DNA from: Palleronia abyssalis
Lineage (GTDB): Bacteria > Pseudomonadota > Alphaproteobacteria > Rhodobacterales > Rhodobacteraceae
Reading direction: 5' to 3'
Assembly (NCBI RefSeq): GCF_900302445.1
Contig: NZ_ONZF01000001.1
Span: 186,001 to 250,000 of the forward strand
DNA: 64,000 nt
Part shown: in pieces, positions 29,674 to 37,546 of the stretch
Numbering within the stretch: position 1 is the first letter of the stretch
How the letters are laid out: every line of letters begins with the position of its first letter
Program-made: the position numbers and the translations under genes
The notes under the pieces: generated by a model
The model's input: only the letters and a program-made list of their open reading frames with translations
Database searches by the model: none
What the model was told of the DNA's origin: nothing

Positions 29674-30327
29674 TTACCGATTGCGGTTCGCACGCGAGAG
29701 GGCGCGGCTCATCTGCGCCGCGATCTGACTTTGTGAGCGTTGGAAGCCCGCCACGTCAGGAGTTTGGATGTTCATCACAACCTGGACGGGGCCACCGGCG
29801 CCCTGAGTGCGAACACCCAGCTTTCCGTCGGCCCCCCTGGCCAGGGGCATGATCGCTTCCGGGCCTGCTTCTCCCATTAAGCCGGTTCCGCCCCGCATGG
29901 GAAATGCGGTCGGTCCGGTCACGACACCCCCGGTTGCGAACGGGGTGACGCGGCCTTGGGAAAACGATCCGCCATCTGCAAATGGCAACAGCCCGCCCAG
30001 CAGGTTCTCAAGTCCGGACGCCAGAGCGCTACCTGCCTGTTTGGTGACAGGTTTGACGGCCGACCCATACGCGGCCTTCAGCATCATCTGGCCCAGCCCC
30101 CGCAGCGCGTCGGACAGCTTGCTCCCCTCGAATAAAAGGCCCTCGAAACTCGATTTCAGCTCTCCGCTGATCGCCCTGGACATCGTTGCCACATCGCGTC
30201 CGGTCTCGGCGGTCGTTCGCTGCATGCCGCGCATCTCGGCATCGAATGCGGCCAGCACCGTGCGTGCGCCGTCGATGCCATCCTCGAACCGCGACAGATC
30301 GCCGTCCAGATCATCCATATCGCTCAT
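29674..30327 (-). CDS. GTA g11: short tail tape-measure protein
   Basis: A 217-residue tape-measure protein. Residues about 1-70 are helical, and the C-terminal half has the TPFATGGVVTGPTAFPMRGG and GEAGPEAIMPLARG motifs shared by lambda-like tail proteins. Its shortness fits the short tail of GTA particles. The C-terminus is Arg/Gln-rich. It overlaps the chaperone gene upstream. Confidence 0.92.
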   Translation of the reverse strand: MSDMDDLDGDLSRFEDGIDGARTVLAAFDAEMRGMQRTTAETGRDVATMSRAISGELKSSFEGLLFEGSKLSDALRGLGQMMLKAAYGSAVKPVTKQAGSALASGLENLLGGLLPFADGGSFSQGRVTPFATGGVVTGPTAFPMRGGTGLMGEAGPEAIMPLARGADGKLGVRTQGAGGPVQVVMNIQTPDVAGFQRSQSQIAAQMSRALSRANRNR

Positions 30328-30523
30328 CGCCCGTATCCCTCTTCTCGTCGGGGAACGCCGCGCTCAGCGCGTCGAACCGGTCCCGCCCCAGGGGCGCGGC
30401 TCCGCCGCCGCGCCCCAGCATCATTTGAAGTTCCGCTGGGGTCAGTGACCAGAATTCCGTCGGCCGCAGCCCCAGACCGTGCAATCCCGCCCGCATCAGA
30501 ACGGGCCAATCGAACCCGGTCAC
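30311..30523 (-). CDS. GTA g10.1: tail assembly chaperone (DUF2376)
   Basis: A 70-residue protein (TIGR02216/DUF2376 type) starting at GTG 30523, which overlaps the g10 stop as GTGA. It contains LRPTEFWSLTPAELQMMLG, the typical core. It lies between the tail tube and tape-measure genes, where phages encode tail chaperones. An open frame continues upstream but overlaps g10, so the GTG is preferred. Confidence 0.85.
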   Translation of the reverse strand: MTGFDWPVLMRAGLHGLGLRPTEFWSLTPAELQMMLGRGGGAAPLGRDRFDALSAAFPDEKRDTGDERYG

Positions 30524-30831
30524 GCCTGCCCGAAGGCCCGCGCCAGCAAGGTACCGGCAATCTTCGCGGCCTCGATCGGACCACCGCGGATTTCGGCCTG
30601 CAGCAGGTCGTGCGACGTTCCGGTCCAACCGCCCCCGCGCAGTCCCGCGGTCAGAAGCGCGACCAGATCCCGGGTGGAAAACCGCCCGCCCTCGAACCGC
30701 TCGACCAGCGCCACCAGGGTGTCGGCTTCCAGTGTCGACTCTAGCTCGGCCAACGCACCCAAGGTCAGCTTCGCCACACGCCGCTCACCATTGATGACGA
30801 GGTCCACCTCGCCCGCCCACGGATTTCCCAT
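30520..30831 (-). CDS. GTA g10: gene transfer agent family protein
   Basis: A 103-residue protein starting MGNPWAGEVDLVINGERRVA with LTLGALAELE and a GGWTGTSHDLL segment. It is the GTA gp10 family, probably a tail assembly factor translated just before the chaperone. The ATG overlaps the g9 stop (TGATG). A GTG one codon upstream is also possible. Confidence 0.9.
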   Translation of the reverse strand: MGNPWAGEVDLVINGERRVAKLTLGALAELESTLEADTLVALVERFEGGRFSTRDLVALLTAGLRGGGWTGTSHDLLQAEIRGGPIEAAKIAGTLLARAFGQA

Positions 30832-31244
30832 CACAGCCCCGTGAACGTCAGGGCACCGGCCGAGGCGAGGCTCATCTCGTAGGTCGCTTCGCCATTGTGA
30901 CTGCCCGCATATTCGATGGCGCTGATCAGGAACGGGCCCTCGACGATTCCGAAATCAGGAATGATCACCTGGAACCGCGGCGTCTCGCCTTCGAAGAAGA
31001 TATGGCGTGCCCGCTCGTCCGTCGCGGCGTCTTTGAAGACGCCCGAGCCCGAGATCGCAGCCGATTTCACGCCGGCCCCTCCCAGAAGCTCGCGCCATCC
31101 GCCCGTGCTCTCCAAGCTCGTCACGTCCACCGTTTCTGCGTTGAAGGAAATTCGCGTCGCCCGCAGGCCCGCGACGGTTTCGAACACGCCCGCTCCGGTC
31201 ATGTCGAGTTTGATCAGAAGATCCTTGCCGTTCTGCGCAACCAT
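30831..31244 (-). CDS. GTA g9: major tail tube protein
   Basis: A 137-residue tail tube protein (TP901-1 major tail type) with MVAQNGKDLLIKLDMTGAG, ETVDVTSLESTGGWRELLGG and EYAGSHNGEATYEMSLASAG. These are expected for the protein that polymerises into the tail tube. Length equals that of RcGTA gp9. Confidence 0.94.
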   Translation of the reverse strand: MVAQNGKDLLIKLDMTGAGVFETVAGLRATRISFNAETVDVTSLESTGGWRELLGGAGVKSAAISGSGVFKDAATDERARHIFFEGETPRFQVIIPDFGIVEGPFLISAIEYAGSHNGEATYEMSLASAGALTFTGL

Positions 31245-31259
31245 CTCGTGGTCCTCCGC

Positions 31260-31670
31260 CTAGTTGTCCTGAACCTGCGCGCGAAAGCGCAGATCGATCC
31301 GCCGGGTGCCCGTCTTGACCACCCGTTTCGCCACCGCTTGGCGGAACCACAGCCCCACCAGGTACCCTCGCTCCAGGATCAGCGTCCGTCGCAGCAGCGC
31401 GTCTGAAACAGCGCCAGCCACCAGCTTGGCCGTCGCGAACCCGTTTGCATCGGACACCACTGACACCGTGAAATCGTGTAGCGCCCCCGCGCCGTCTGCG
31501 TCCGAGCGATCGATGACCTTCTCTTCCCCGATGCTCACGTAAAGCGGGGGGACGGCGCCCGGCGGGATTCCGTCATAAACCGCGCCCTTCACCAGGCAGT
31601 AGACCCCGTCATCGAAGGTCAGCCTTTCGTACAGCGCTGCCTGAAGCGCGCTCGCGACCGCGTAACTCAT
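31260..31670 (-). CDS. GTA g8: DUF3168 tail terminator protein
   Basis: A 136-residue DUF3168 protein starting MSYAVASALQAALYERLTFD with PPLYVSIGEEKVIDRSDADG. DUF3168 proteins cap the tail at the head-tail interface. The start at 31670 overlaps the g7 stop (ATGA). The longer upstream frame is a shadow of g7. Confidence 0.92.
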   Translation of the reverse strand: MSYAVASALQAALYERLTFDDGVYCLVKGAVYDGIPPGAVPPLYVSIGEEKVIDRSDADGAGALHDFTVSVVSDANGFATAKLVAGAVSDALLRRTLILERGYLVGLWFRQAVAKRVVKTGTRRIDLRFRAQVQDN

Positions 31671-32005
31671 TTGATCCGATCCTCTTCCGCTTCGCAGATC
31701 AGCCATTTCGCCGAAGGCCCGCCCTCGACGACCGAGACGATGTCGAACACCCTTTCGCCTTCCCGGAACCGCTGCCCTGCCTCCGGACGGGACGGCGCGC
31801 CAAACGGCGCCGCACGCACTGTGATCCGCCATTTCACCCGGCTAAGCGCCACTTCCTCGCCCGAGGTCACCCGCCCCGTGCGCGGTGTCATCTCGGCCCA
31901 AACGGTCCCGAGCTCATTCCATTCCTCCCGCAGACTCCCGGCACCGTCCGGAAAACCGCCGCGATCTTCCAGGACAAGCGCCCGGCTCAGCCGCACATCT
32001 TTCAT
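31667..32005 (-). CDS. GTA g7: head-tail joining protein
   Basis: A 112-residue phage head-tail adaptor. It has the motif DGAGSLREEWNELGTVWAEM and the central RVKWRITVRAAPFGAPSRPE, characteristic of this connector family. The start at 32005 overlaps the g6 stop by 4 bases. Confidence 0.92.
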   Translation of the reverse strand: MKDVRLSRALVLEDRGGFPDGAGSLREEWNELGTVWAEMTPRTGRVTSGEEVALSRVKWRITVRAAPFGAPSRPEAGQRFREGERVFDIVSVVEGGPSAKWLICEAEEDRIK

Positions 32006-32580
32006 GCCGACGCCCCCAGACGCATCTGCCGGTAAGGTGCCAGCAAAGCGGCCACGCCGGCGGGCAGATCGCCCGGGGCCGCGCGGTCCTCGTAATACGC
32101 GGCGGCCAGCGTCAGCACCCCAAGGCGCAGATCGGCCGGGACGGCTTCCCACGGACCGAAGCCCGCTGTGAACGTGATCTCGGCAACGCCGCCCGTAGGG
32201 ATCGTCGGCAGCACGAAGCCCTTCGCGACAAGCGCCGGGCGGTGCGTGTCCCTCGACACATGTACGGCGTCGCTTGCGATTTTGCCGCGAAGGCCCTGCG
32301 CGTCGATCATGGTCAGGCCGTCGAAGCTGACAAGCGGCGCGCGTGGCAGGGAATGCCGACCCAGATCCCGCCAGGCTCCGACCGTCGAAACGAATTGCCG
32401 CGCCAGCAGCGCCTTTCCCGTCAGCGACTCGACATGACCGATCGCGGCGGCAAGCGCGCGTTCCAGAACCGGGTTCTGGATGCTGTCGTCGCTGAACCCC
32501 GTGCCAAGCCGAAGATGCGTACGAAGATCGCCGACCGGCAGGGCTGCGGCGTCCGTTTGGGTTTGCTCGACAAGTGTCAT
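32002..32580 (-). CDS. GTA g6: head-tail adaptor
   Basis: A 192-residue phage connector (gp6-like) starting MTLVEQTQTDAAALPVGDLR. It shows LRLGTGFSDDSIQNPVLERA and the C-terminal GVLTLAAAYYEDRAAPGDLP helix. It forms the ring below the portal. It is separated from the capsid gene by 143 bases that contain a hairpin. Confidence 0.9.
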   Translation of the reverse strand: MTLVEQTQTDAAALPVGDLRTHLRLGTGFSDDSIQNPVLERALAAAIGHVESLTGKALLARQFVSTVGAWRDLGRHSLPRAPLVSFDGLTMIDAQGLRGKIASDAVHVSRDTHRPALVAKGFVLPTIPTGGVAEITFTAGFGPWEAVPADLRLGVLTLAAAYYEDRAAPGDLPAGVAALLAPYRQMRLGASA

Positions 32581-32689
32581 GCTATTTCCCTTTTGCCTCC
32601 CCCCGGATCGCAGGATGATGAACGCGCGCCACGCTCCGCTCGATAGGAGGGAAAGCTGGTCGGGTCGTGCGACGCGCGCGTTCACCCGG

Positions 32690-32708
32690 ACCGGGCCCGT
32701 CAGGCCCG
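32690..32708 (-). terminator. Hairpin between capsid gene g5 and g6
   Basis: CCGGGCC (32690-32696) and GGCCCGG (32702-32708) form a 7-pair stem with a 5-base loop, 16 bases past the capsid stop. No T-run follows on the minus strand. It may protect the capsid mRNA 3' end or partly reduce readthrough to the tail genes. Confidence 0.4.
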
Positions 32709-32723
32709 GCCCGATTCAGGGCC

Positions 32724-33914
32724 TCAGACGGCCGAGAATTTCAGCAGCTTGATCGCGGCAAAGTCGCTCACGTCGCCGCCCACGCGCTTGGTGGCGTAGA
32801 ACAGGACATGCGGCTTGGCCGAGAAGGGGTCGCGCAGGATGCGCAGATCGGGACGCTCGGCCACGGTGTAGCCCGCCGCGAAATCACCGAACGCGATGGC
32901 GGTCGCACCGGACGCGATGTCGGGCATGTCCTCGGCGACCAGCACGGGATAGCCCAGAAGACGCGCCGGCTCTCCTGCCGCCAGGCCGTCCGACCACAGG
33001 AAGCGGCCGTCATTGTCCTTCAGGCGACGCACGGTGCCCGCGGTCTTCGAGTTCATCACGAAGCACGCGTTGGCCCGGTACTGCGCCCAAAGCGCATAGA
33101 CCAGGTCGACGATGGCATCGGCATCGGCGAACGCACCGTCCGCACCGCTGGCCACATACCCCAACGTGCCCCAGGACCAACTCTGCTCGTCCACCTGCGG
33201 ATGGGTCAGGAAACCACGTGGTTTCTCCGAACCGTCACCCTTCACGAAGGCCGCGGCTTCGGCGCGGGCGAAGGTGTCGGCGATACGGCCGGCCAGCCAA
33301 CCTTCGATGTCGAACGCGGCGTCGTCCAGCAGACGCTGCGACGCTTTGGGCAGGGCTGACAGCTCGTGCAGCGGGATCGAGATTCGGTCGATCTGACCGG
33401 TCCCGGTCTCGGCAACGCTGCCGGTTTCGGACGCCCAGCCCGCGGCCAGGTCCGCCTTGTCGATGAGCACGTCGTACGAGGTCGCCTCGACATTCACCAC
33501 CGTGGCGATCTGACGGATCGAGGCCGTGGACTTCAGAACGCCCTTGATCGACTCCGACGTCTGCGGATCGACCAGATAACCGCCGTCGCTGTTGACCGCC
33601 GTCGAAAGCCCTTTGCCCTCGAGGACAAGACCGCGCAGCGCATCGTCGTCACCGGAACGGACATAGGCCTCGAACGCCTTCTGGTGGGGCACTTCGATTT
33701 CGGCCGACGTCGCAAGAACGGGGCGGGCCACGGAGGCACGGGATTTGGTCTGAAGCATGGTCTTTCGCTCTTCCTGCTGTTGAAGCTTCGTTTGAATATC
33801 GTCCTTGAAGGCTCTCAGATCGCTGACGAAATCAGCCATCGCTTCCTTCACCTCCTGAACGGGATCGGGCGCGCAGCCGTCCCCCGCCCGAGCCTTGGTC
33901 TCGGTCGTGCTCAT
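32724..33914 (-). CDS. GTA g5: HK97-fold major capsid protein
   Basis: A 396-residue major capsid protein. The N-terminal 55 residues form a helical scaffold-like arm (VQEVKEAMADFVSDLRAFKD) that is expected to be removed by the g4 protease. The capsid core follows with YVRSGDDDALRGLVLEGKGL, NSDGGYLVDPQTSESI and the late LLGYPVLVAEDMPD. It builds the gene transfer agent head. Higher GC than the tail end of the cluster. Confidence 0.95.
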   Translation of the reverse strand: MSTTETKARAGDGCAPDPVQEVKEAMADFVSDLRAFKDDIQTKLQQQEERKTMLQTKSRASVARPVLATSAEIEVPHQKAFEAYVRSGDDDALRGLVLEGKGLSTAVNSDGGYLVDPQTSESIKGVLKSTASIRQIATVVNVEATSYDVLIDKADLAAGWASETGSVAETGTGQIDRISIPLHELSALPKASQRLLDDAAFDIEGWLAGRIADTFARAEAAAFVKGDGSEKPRGFLTHPQVDEQSWSWGTLGYVASGADGAFADADAIVDLVYALWAQYRANACFVMNSKTAGTVRRLKDNDGRFLWSDGLAAGEPARLLGYPVLVAEDMPDIASGATAIAFGDFAAGYTVAERPDLRILRDPFSAKPHVLFYATKRVGGDVSDFAAIKLLKFSAV

Positions 33915-33945
33915 CGCATGTCCTTCGTTTGGTTGGTCGCGGCGC

Positions 33946-34479
33946 CTAGATCGCCGCCAAGTCCCGGCGGGCGGACCGGATCGCCGCCGCCAGGTCCCGC
34001 ATCGGATCGGGGGCCTCGCCCTTCTGCCCGACCCGTGCTTCGGGAAGCATCGGGAAGGTCACCAGCGACACTTCCCACAGCTCCAGCTCGTGCAGGCGCC
34101 TACGCCCCTGCCCGTCTTTCTGTGTCCGGACCGCGCGATAGCCGATCGACAGCCCGTCGATGGCCCCCGCCGTCACCAGCGCCGCCGCCTCGCGACCCCG
34201 GGCCACATCCATCAGGATTCGCCCTTTGACGAAAAGGCCACGGTCGTCCTCGCGCACCTCGTCCCAGACCCCGATGGGTTGCGCCGGATCGTGCTGCCAC
34301 AACATCTTCACCCGGCCGCCCTTAGACGTGAGCCGTTTCAGCGAGGCGCCATAGGCCCCCGGCTCAACCACGTCGTTGCCTTGATCGATCGCCCCGAACA
34401 GCGAGGCATAGCCCTCGATCACGTGACCCTCGCTGACGGTCACCTCTCCCAGCGCGACGAATTTCCGTTCCAGTTCCAT
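33946..34479 (-). CDS. GTA g4: prohead protease
   Basis: A 177-residue HK97-type (U35) prohead protease starting MELERKFVALGEVTVSEGHV. The catalytic His lies in KMLWQHDPAQPIG and the Ser in AIDGLSIGYRAV. It matures the capsid. AGGAG sits 5 bases before the ATG at 34479; a GTG at 34485 overlaps the portal stop and is a weaker alternative. Confidence 0.93.
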   Translation of the reverse strand: MELERKFVALGEVTVSEGHVIEGYASLFGAIDQGNDVVEPGAYGASLKRLTSKGGRVKMLWQHDPAQPIGVWDEVREDDRGLFVKGRILMDVARGREAAALVTAGAIDGLSIGYRAVRTQKDGQGRRRLHELELWEVSLVTFPMLPEARVGQKGEAPDPMRDLAAAIRSARRDLAAI

Positions 34480-34481
34480 GC

Positions 34482-35651
34482 TCACTCCTCTGCCGGGCCA
34501 AAGCCCAGAAGCGTCCGCTTCTCGGCTGCGCTCAGGAAATCCGCCCCCGCGATCCGGGTCCATTGCGCGTCCCTCTCGGCCGCCAGTGCGGGAATTCGGT
34601 CTAGATCCACGCGCAGCTCCAAGTCTTCTCCGGTAAAGCCCTCCAGCCACTGCGCCAGCGCAGCCGAGACACGGCCCGCCATCGGCAACACGGTCAGGCG
34701 ATAGAACGCCCGGTGCGCCTCGGCATAGTTGGCGTAGGTCGCGTCGCCCGGGATCCCGATCAGCATCGGCGGCACCCCGAAGGCTGTCGCGATCTCGCGC
34801 GCCGCGGCTTCCTTGGTTTTCTGGAATTCCATGTCCGAGGGGCTAAACCCCATCGGCTTCCAGTCCAGCCCACCTTCCAGCAACATCGGCCGCCCGGCAT
34901 TGCGCGCGCCCTGGTGGTGCGTCTCCAGCTCGGTCACCAAGCGGTCGTATTGCTGCGGATCCAGCATCCCTTCCCCGCCCTGATAGACAATCGCACCCGA
35001 CGGACGCGCCGCGTTGTCCAGCAGCGCCTTCGACCAGCGCGACGCCGAATTGTGCACGTCCATCGCCTGCGCGACCGCCTGCATCGGGCTCAGTCCGTAA
35101 TGGTCGTCCTGCGGGTGGAAGCTTTTCACGTGGCACACCTGCACCGCCGCGAAGCGATGCGTTCGCCCGCTGACGCTGTAGTCATACGCCACCGGCCAGC
35201 CGTCCGCGCCGGGCACCACACTCATCCGCTCGGACCGCAGCACGTGCAGCTCGACCGGGAGGCCCTCGTCGCCGCCCACCGCTTCGACATACCCGTTGCC
35301 GGTCAGCAGAAGCTGTCCATACAGCGCCTCCAGCAACTCGGCCCGACCTTGCGCGCCGTTCGGCCGCTGGATCAGGCCCCACGCGGGATGCACGTCCATC
35401 CGCACGCCATCGGCTTCCAGGATCAGGGGCAGCGCCGCGGCCGCCTCGGCCAGCAGCTTCACGCAGCGGAACACGACCGGGTTGCCCTGGAACCCCGACC
35501 GGGTCAGCGAGGCGGTGTCGCGCGGTGTCCAGGCCACCCGGCCCGCGCCCCCCGTGGCAATGCCACTGGCGATCCGCGACGCGGTCAAAGCGCCGGCAGC
35601 GCTCGCCTTCGTCTCGGGCGCCGCACCGCCCCGCTTCAGAAACTGGAACAT
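34482..35651 (-). CDS. GTA g3: portal protein
   Basis: A 389-residue phage portal protein (HK97 type) starting MFQFLKRGGAAPETKASAAG. It has GNPVVFRCVKLLAEAAAALP, NGYVEAVGGDEGLPVELHVL and FGVPPMLIGIPGDATYANYA. It forms the DNA channel at one head vertex. It directly overlaps the g4 start region, leaving no room for the small g3.5 gene known in R. capsulatus. Confidence 0.94.
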   Translation of the reverse strand: MFQFLKRGGAAPETKASAAGALTASRIASGIATGGAGRVAWTPRDTASLTRSGFQGNPVVFRCVKLLAEAAAALPLILEADGVRMDVHPAWGLIQRPNGAQGRAELLEALYGQLLLTGNGYVEAVGGDEGLPVELHVLRSERMSVVPGADGWPVAYDYSVSGRTHRFAAVQVCHVKSFHPQDDHYGLSPMQAVAQAMDVHNSASRWSKALLDNAARPSGAIVYQGGEGMLDPQQYDRLVTELETHHQGARNAGRPMLLEGGLDWKPMGFSPSDMEFQKTKEAAAREIATAFGVPPMLIGIPGDATYANYAEAHRAFYRLTVLPMAGRVSAALAQWLEGFTGEDLELRVDLDRIPALAAERDAQWTRIAGADFLSAAEKRTLLGFGPAEE

Positions 35652-35739
35652 TCTCGTCCTCCTTCAGGCCGCACCTCGCCCGACCGGTCCCACGGGGTCC
35701 GTCCGTCCGCGTCGGCAAATCCTGCGTCGAAATCGCGCC

Positions 35740-37020
35740 TTACAGCGCCCGCACACCAGGCCGGGCCTGCTTCGGCCCCAGCATCAATTCGGTCAGGGCC
35801 CAGACCAGCGCATCGACCCGGTCGGGCGAGCCCGATCCCTGAAATCCACCGATCGCCATCTGCGCCATCTGCCCCTCAAGCTCGTCCATCCGTCCCCGGT
35901 GCCGCACCCGCCCCTGTTCGTAGAGGGCGGCCACCGGCTCCGCACGACAGACCTTGCCACGGGAAGCGTAAACGCCGCGGTAACTCACCGTACGGTCCAC
36001 CTGCCGGATGATTGCCTCGACCAATTCCCCGCCCTGGTTGACCTCGGCCACCACGCGGTCCGCATCGTGCCGGTAATAGGCCGCCACCGCCGCCTTCGCC
36101 CACTCCAGCGGAGAGCACCCCTGCACCGACGCATCCTCCAGCACGACGGCCCGTTCGCCGTCCGCCGTCACGCCCGCCACGACGATCCCGCAGGTATCGG
36201 CCCGGTCACCGCCGGTCACCGGCGGGTCCACTGCCACAACCACCCGGGCCAGACCGGCCTCGCCGCCGCGGCAATCGGCCAGCTGCCCGACCGTCCAAAG
36301 CGCACCCTCGACGTCCTGCAACAAACGCCCTTCCAGCTCCTGCGCCCCCAGCCGCGTGCCGCCATACCGCGCGGTCACTTCCGCCATGAAGGACGCCGCC
36401 AGATTGGCTCTGTTCACCTGCGTCGAGGCTGTCGACATCATCGTCGAATCCGCATCCAGCAGCCGCTTCAGCACCGGCACGTTGCGCGGTGTCGTGGTCA
36501 CGCACTGCCGGGGATTATCCCCCAGCCGCAGGCAGAACTGCAGCATGTCCCACGCCTCCTCGCCGCGCTTCCACTTCGCCAGCTCGTCCACCCAGGCCGC
36601 ATCGAATTGCGGTCCGCGCAACGCCTCGGGGTCATGCGCGCTGAACGCCTGGGCGACCGCGCCGTTTGGCCAGACCAGCCGCTTGCGCGTCGCCTCCCAC
36701 ACGGGGCGCCTGTCCGGCGGGCTGCACGCGAGGATCCCCGAATCCCCGAAGATCATCACCTCGCGCACCTGGTCCAGCGTCTCTCCCACCAATGCCATCC
36801 GGGACGATACCCCCCGGTCGAGGGGCCGCGACCCCTCGACCTGACGGCGCACCCACTCGGCCCCGGCGCGGGTTTTCCCCGCGCCACGCCCCCCCAGGAT
36901 GACCCACGATTTCCAGTCGCCCTCGGGCGGCAGCTGATGCGCCATCGCCCAGAAGTCGAACAGGTAAGGCAATGCCAGAAGCTCCCCTTCAGACAGGCTC
37001 GCCAGGAACTCCGCCTGCAT
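35740..37020 (-). CDS. GTA g2: terminase large subunit
   Basis: A 426-residue terminase (from ATG 37020). The Walker A motif is GGRGAGKTRAG (from about residue 43), Walker B is AAWVDELAKW, and the nuclease domain has VVVAVDPPVTGGDRADT with a metal-binding Asp. It pumps host DNA into GTA heads; GTA terminases package random DNA. The frame is open upstream with family-like DWIACASRR, so a start inside the end of g1 is possible; the ATG at 37020 lacks a good ribosome site. Confidence 0.92.
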   Translation of the reverse strand: MQAEFLASLSEGELLALPYLFDFWAMAHQLPPEGDWKSWVILGGRGAGKTRAGAEWVRRQVEGSRPLDRGVSSRMALVGETLDQVREVMIFGDSGILACSPPDRRPVWEATRKRLVWPNGAVAQAFSAHDPEALRGPQFDAAWVDELAKWKRGEEAWDMLQFCLRLGDNPRQCVTTTPRNVPVLKRLLDADSTMMSTASTQVNRANLAASFMAEVTARYGGTRLGAQELEGRLLQDVEGALWTVGQLADCRGGEAGLARVVVAVDPPVTGGDRADTCGIVVAGVTADGERAVVLEDASVQGCSPLEWAKAAVAAYYRHDADRVVAEVNQGGELVEAIIRQVDRTVSYRGVYASRGKVCRAEPVAALYEQGRVRHRGRMDELEGQMAQMAIGGFQGSGSPDRVDALVWALTELMLGPKQARPGVRAL

Positions 37021-37342
37021 CCTTCGCGACGCGCAGGCGATCCAGTCGGCGCCCGATCTCGTCCCGCGCCCAGTCGAAGTCGATGGCATAGTCATGCACG
37101 ATTCCCGCGTGCTTCTTGCGCAGCTCGTCAAAGCGTTTCCTCTCGTCGAACACGTGCTGGATGGACTTCTGAACGGATGCCAGGCGCTGTCGCACCTCGG
37201 CGTCCGAGACATCTTCCTCCGCAAAGATCCGGTCCTTCGCGCGGGTCAGTGCCGCCAGCATCTCCATGACCTGCTCATCCGCCAGGTCCAGCGCCGCTTT
37301 CGCATTGCCGCTCTCCTCATCGTCCAATCGTATGACCGTCAT
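36989..37342 (-). CDS. GTA g1: small terminase-like protein
   Basis: A 117-residue acidic helical protein starting MTVIRLDDEESGNAKAALDL. It corresponds by position and composition to GTA g1, which has been assigned as the small terminase subunit TerS. GAGGGGG lies 7 bases upstream of this ATG; other in-frame starts lie further up. The 3' end overlaps the g2 frame. First gene of the GTA operon. Confidence 0.85.
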   Translation of the reverse strand: MTVIRLDDEESGNAKAALDLADEQVMEMLAALTRAKDRIFAEEDVSDAEVRQRLASVQKSIQHVFDERKRFDELRKKHAGIVHDYAIDFDWARDEIGRRLDRLRVAKDAGGVPGEPV

Positions 37343-37498
37343 GCCGTGCCCCCTCGTCATGGCCTCCGGTCGAGCGTCGCTTCCCATCGCGACGACCAGC
37401 ACGTGCAGTTATGCCCGCAGGGCCTTACCACGGCGCCACCTCACCGCGCGCAGGGACAAGGCGCGGCGGGCCGCGCGGCAAGCGCTTGACCGAAAACG
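37343..37498 (-). promoter_or_regulatory. Region expected to hold the GTA operon promoter
   Basis: This 156-base spacer lies between the mltG terminator and g1 on the minus strand, so the GTA operon must be started here or by weak readthrough. I see no strong sigma-70 promoter, in line with the need for a GTA activator (GafA in R. capsulatus). The site itself is inference from position. Confidence 0.4.
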
Positions 37499-37523
37499 AA
37501 AAAGGGCGACCCGAAGGCCGCCC
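37499..37523 (-). terminator. Intrinsic terminator after mltG
   Basis: On the minus strand GGGCGGCC and GGTCGCCC pair around a TTCG tetraloop (37523-37504), followed by TTTTT. It lies 23 bases after the mltG stop and insulates the GTA cluster from the fab operon. Confidence 0.85.
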
Positions 37524-37546
37524 CAAATCCCGCATTTAACGATGTC

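Noticed and set aside
35296-37269. 657-residue plus-strand frame across the terminase gene
   Set aside because: Low-information Arg/Pro/His-rich shadow of GTA g2 and g3.
23846-37342. Complete active prophage
   Set aside because: There is no integrase, repressor, replication or lysis gene, and gene order and sizes match gene transfer agents.
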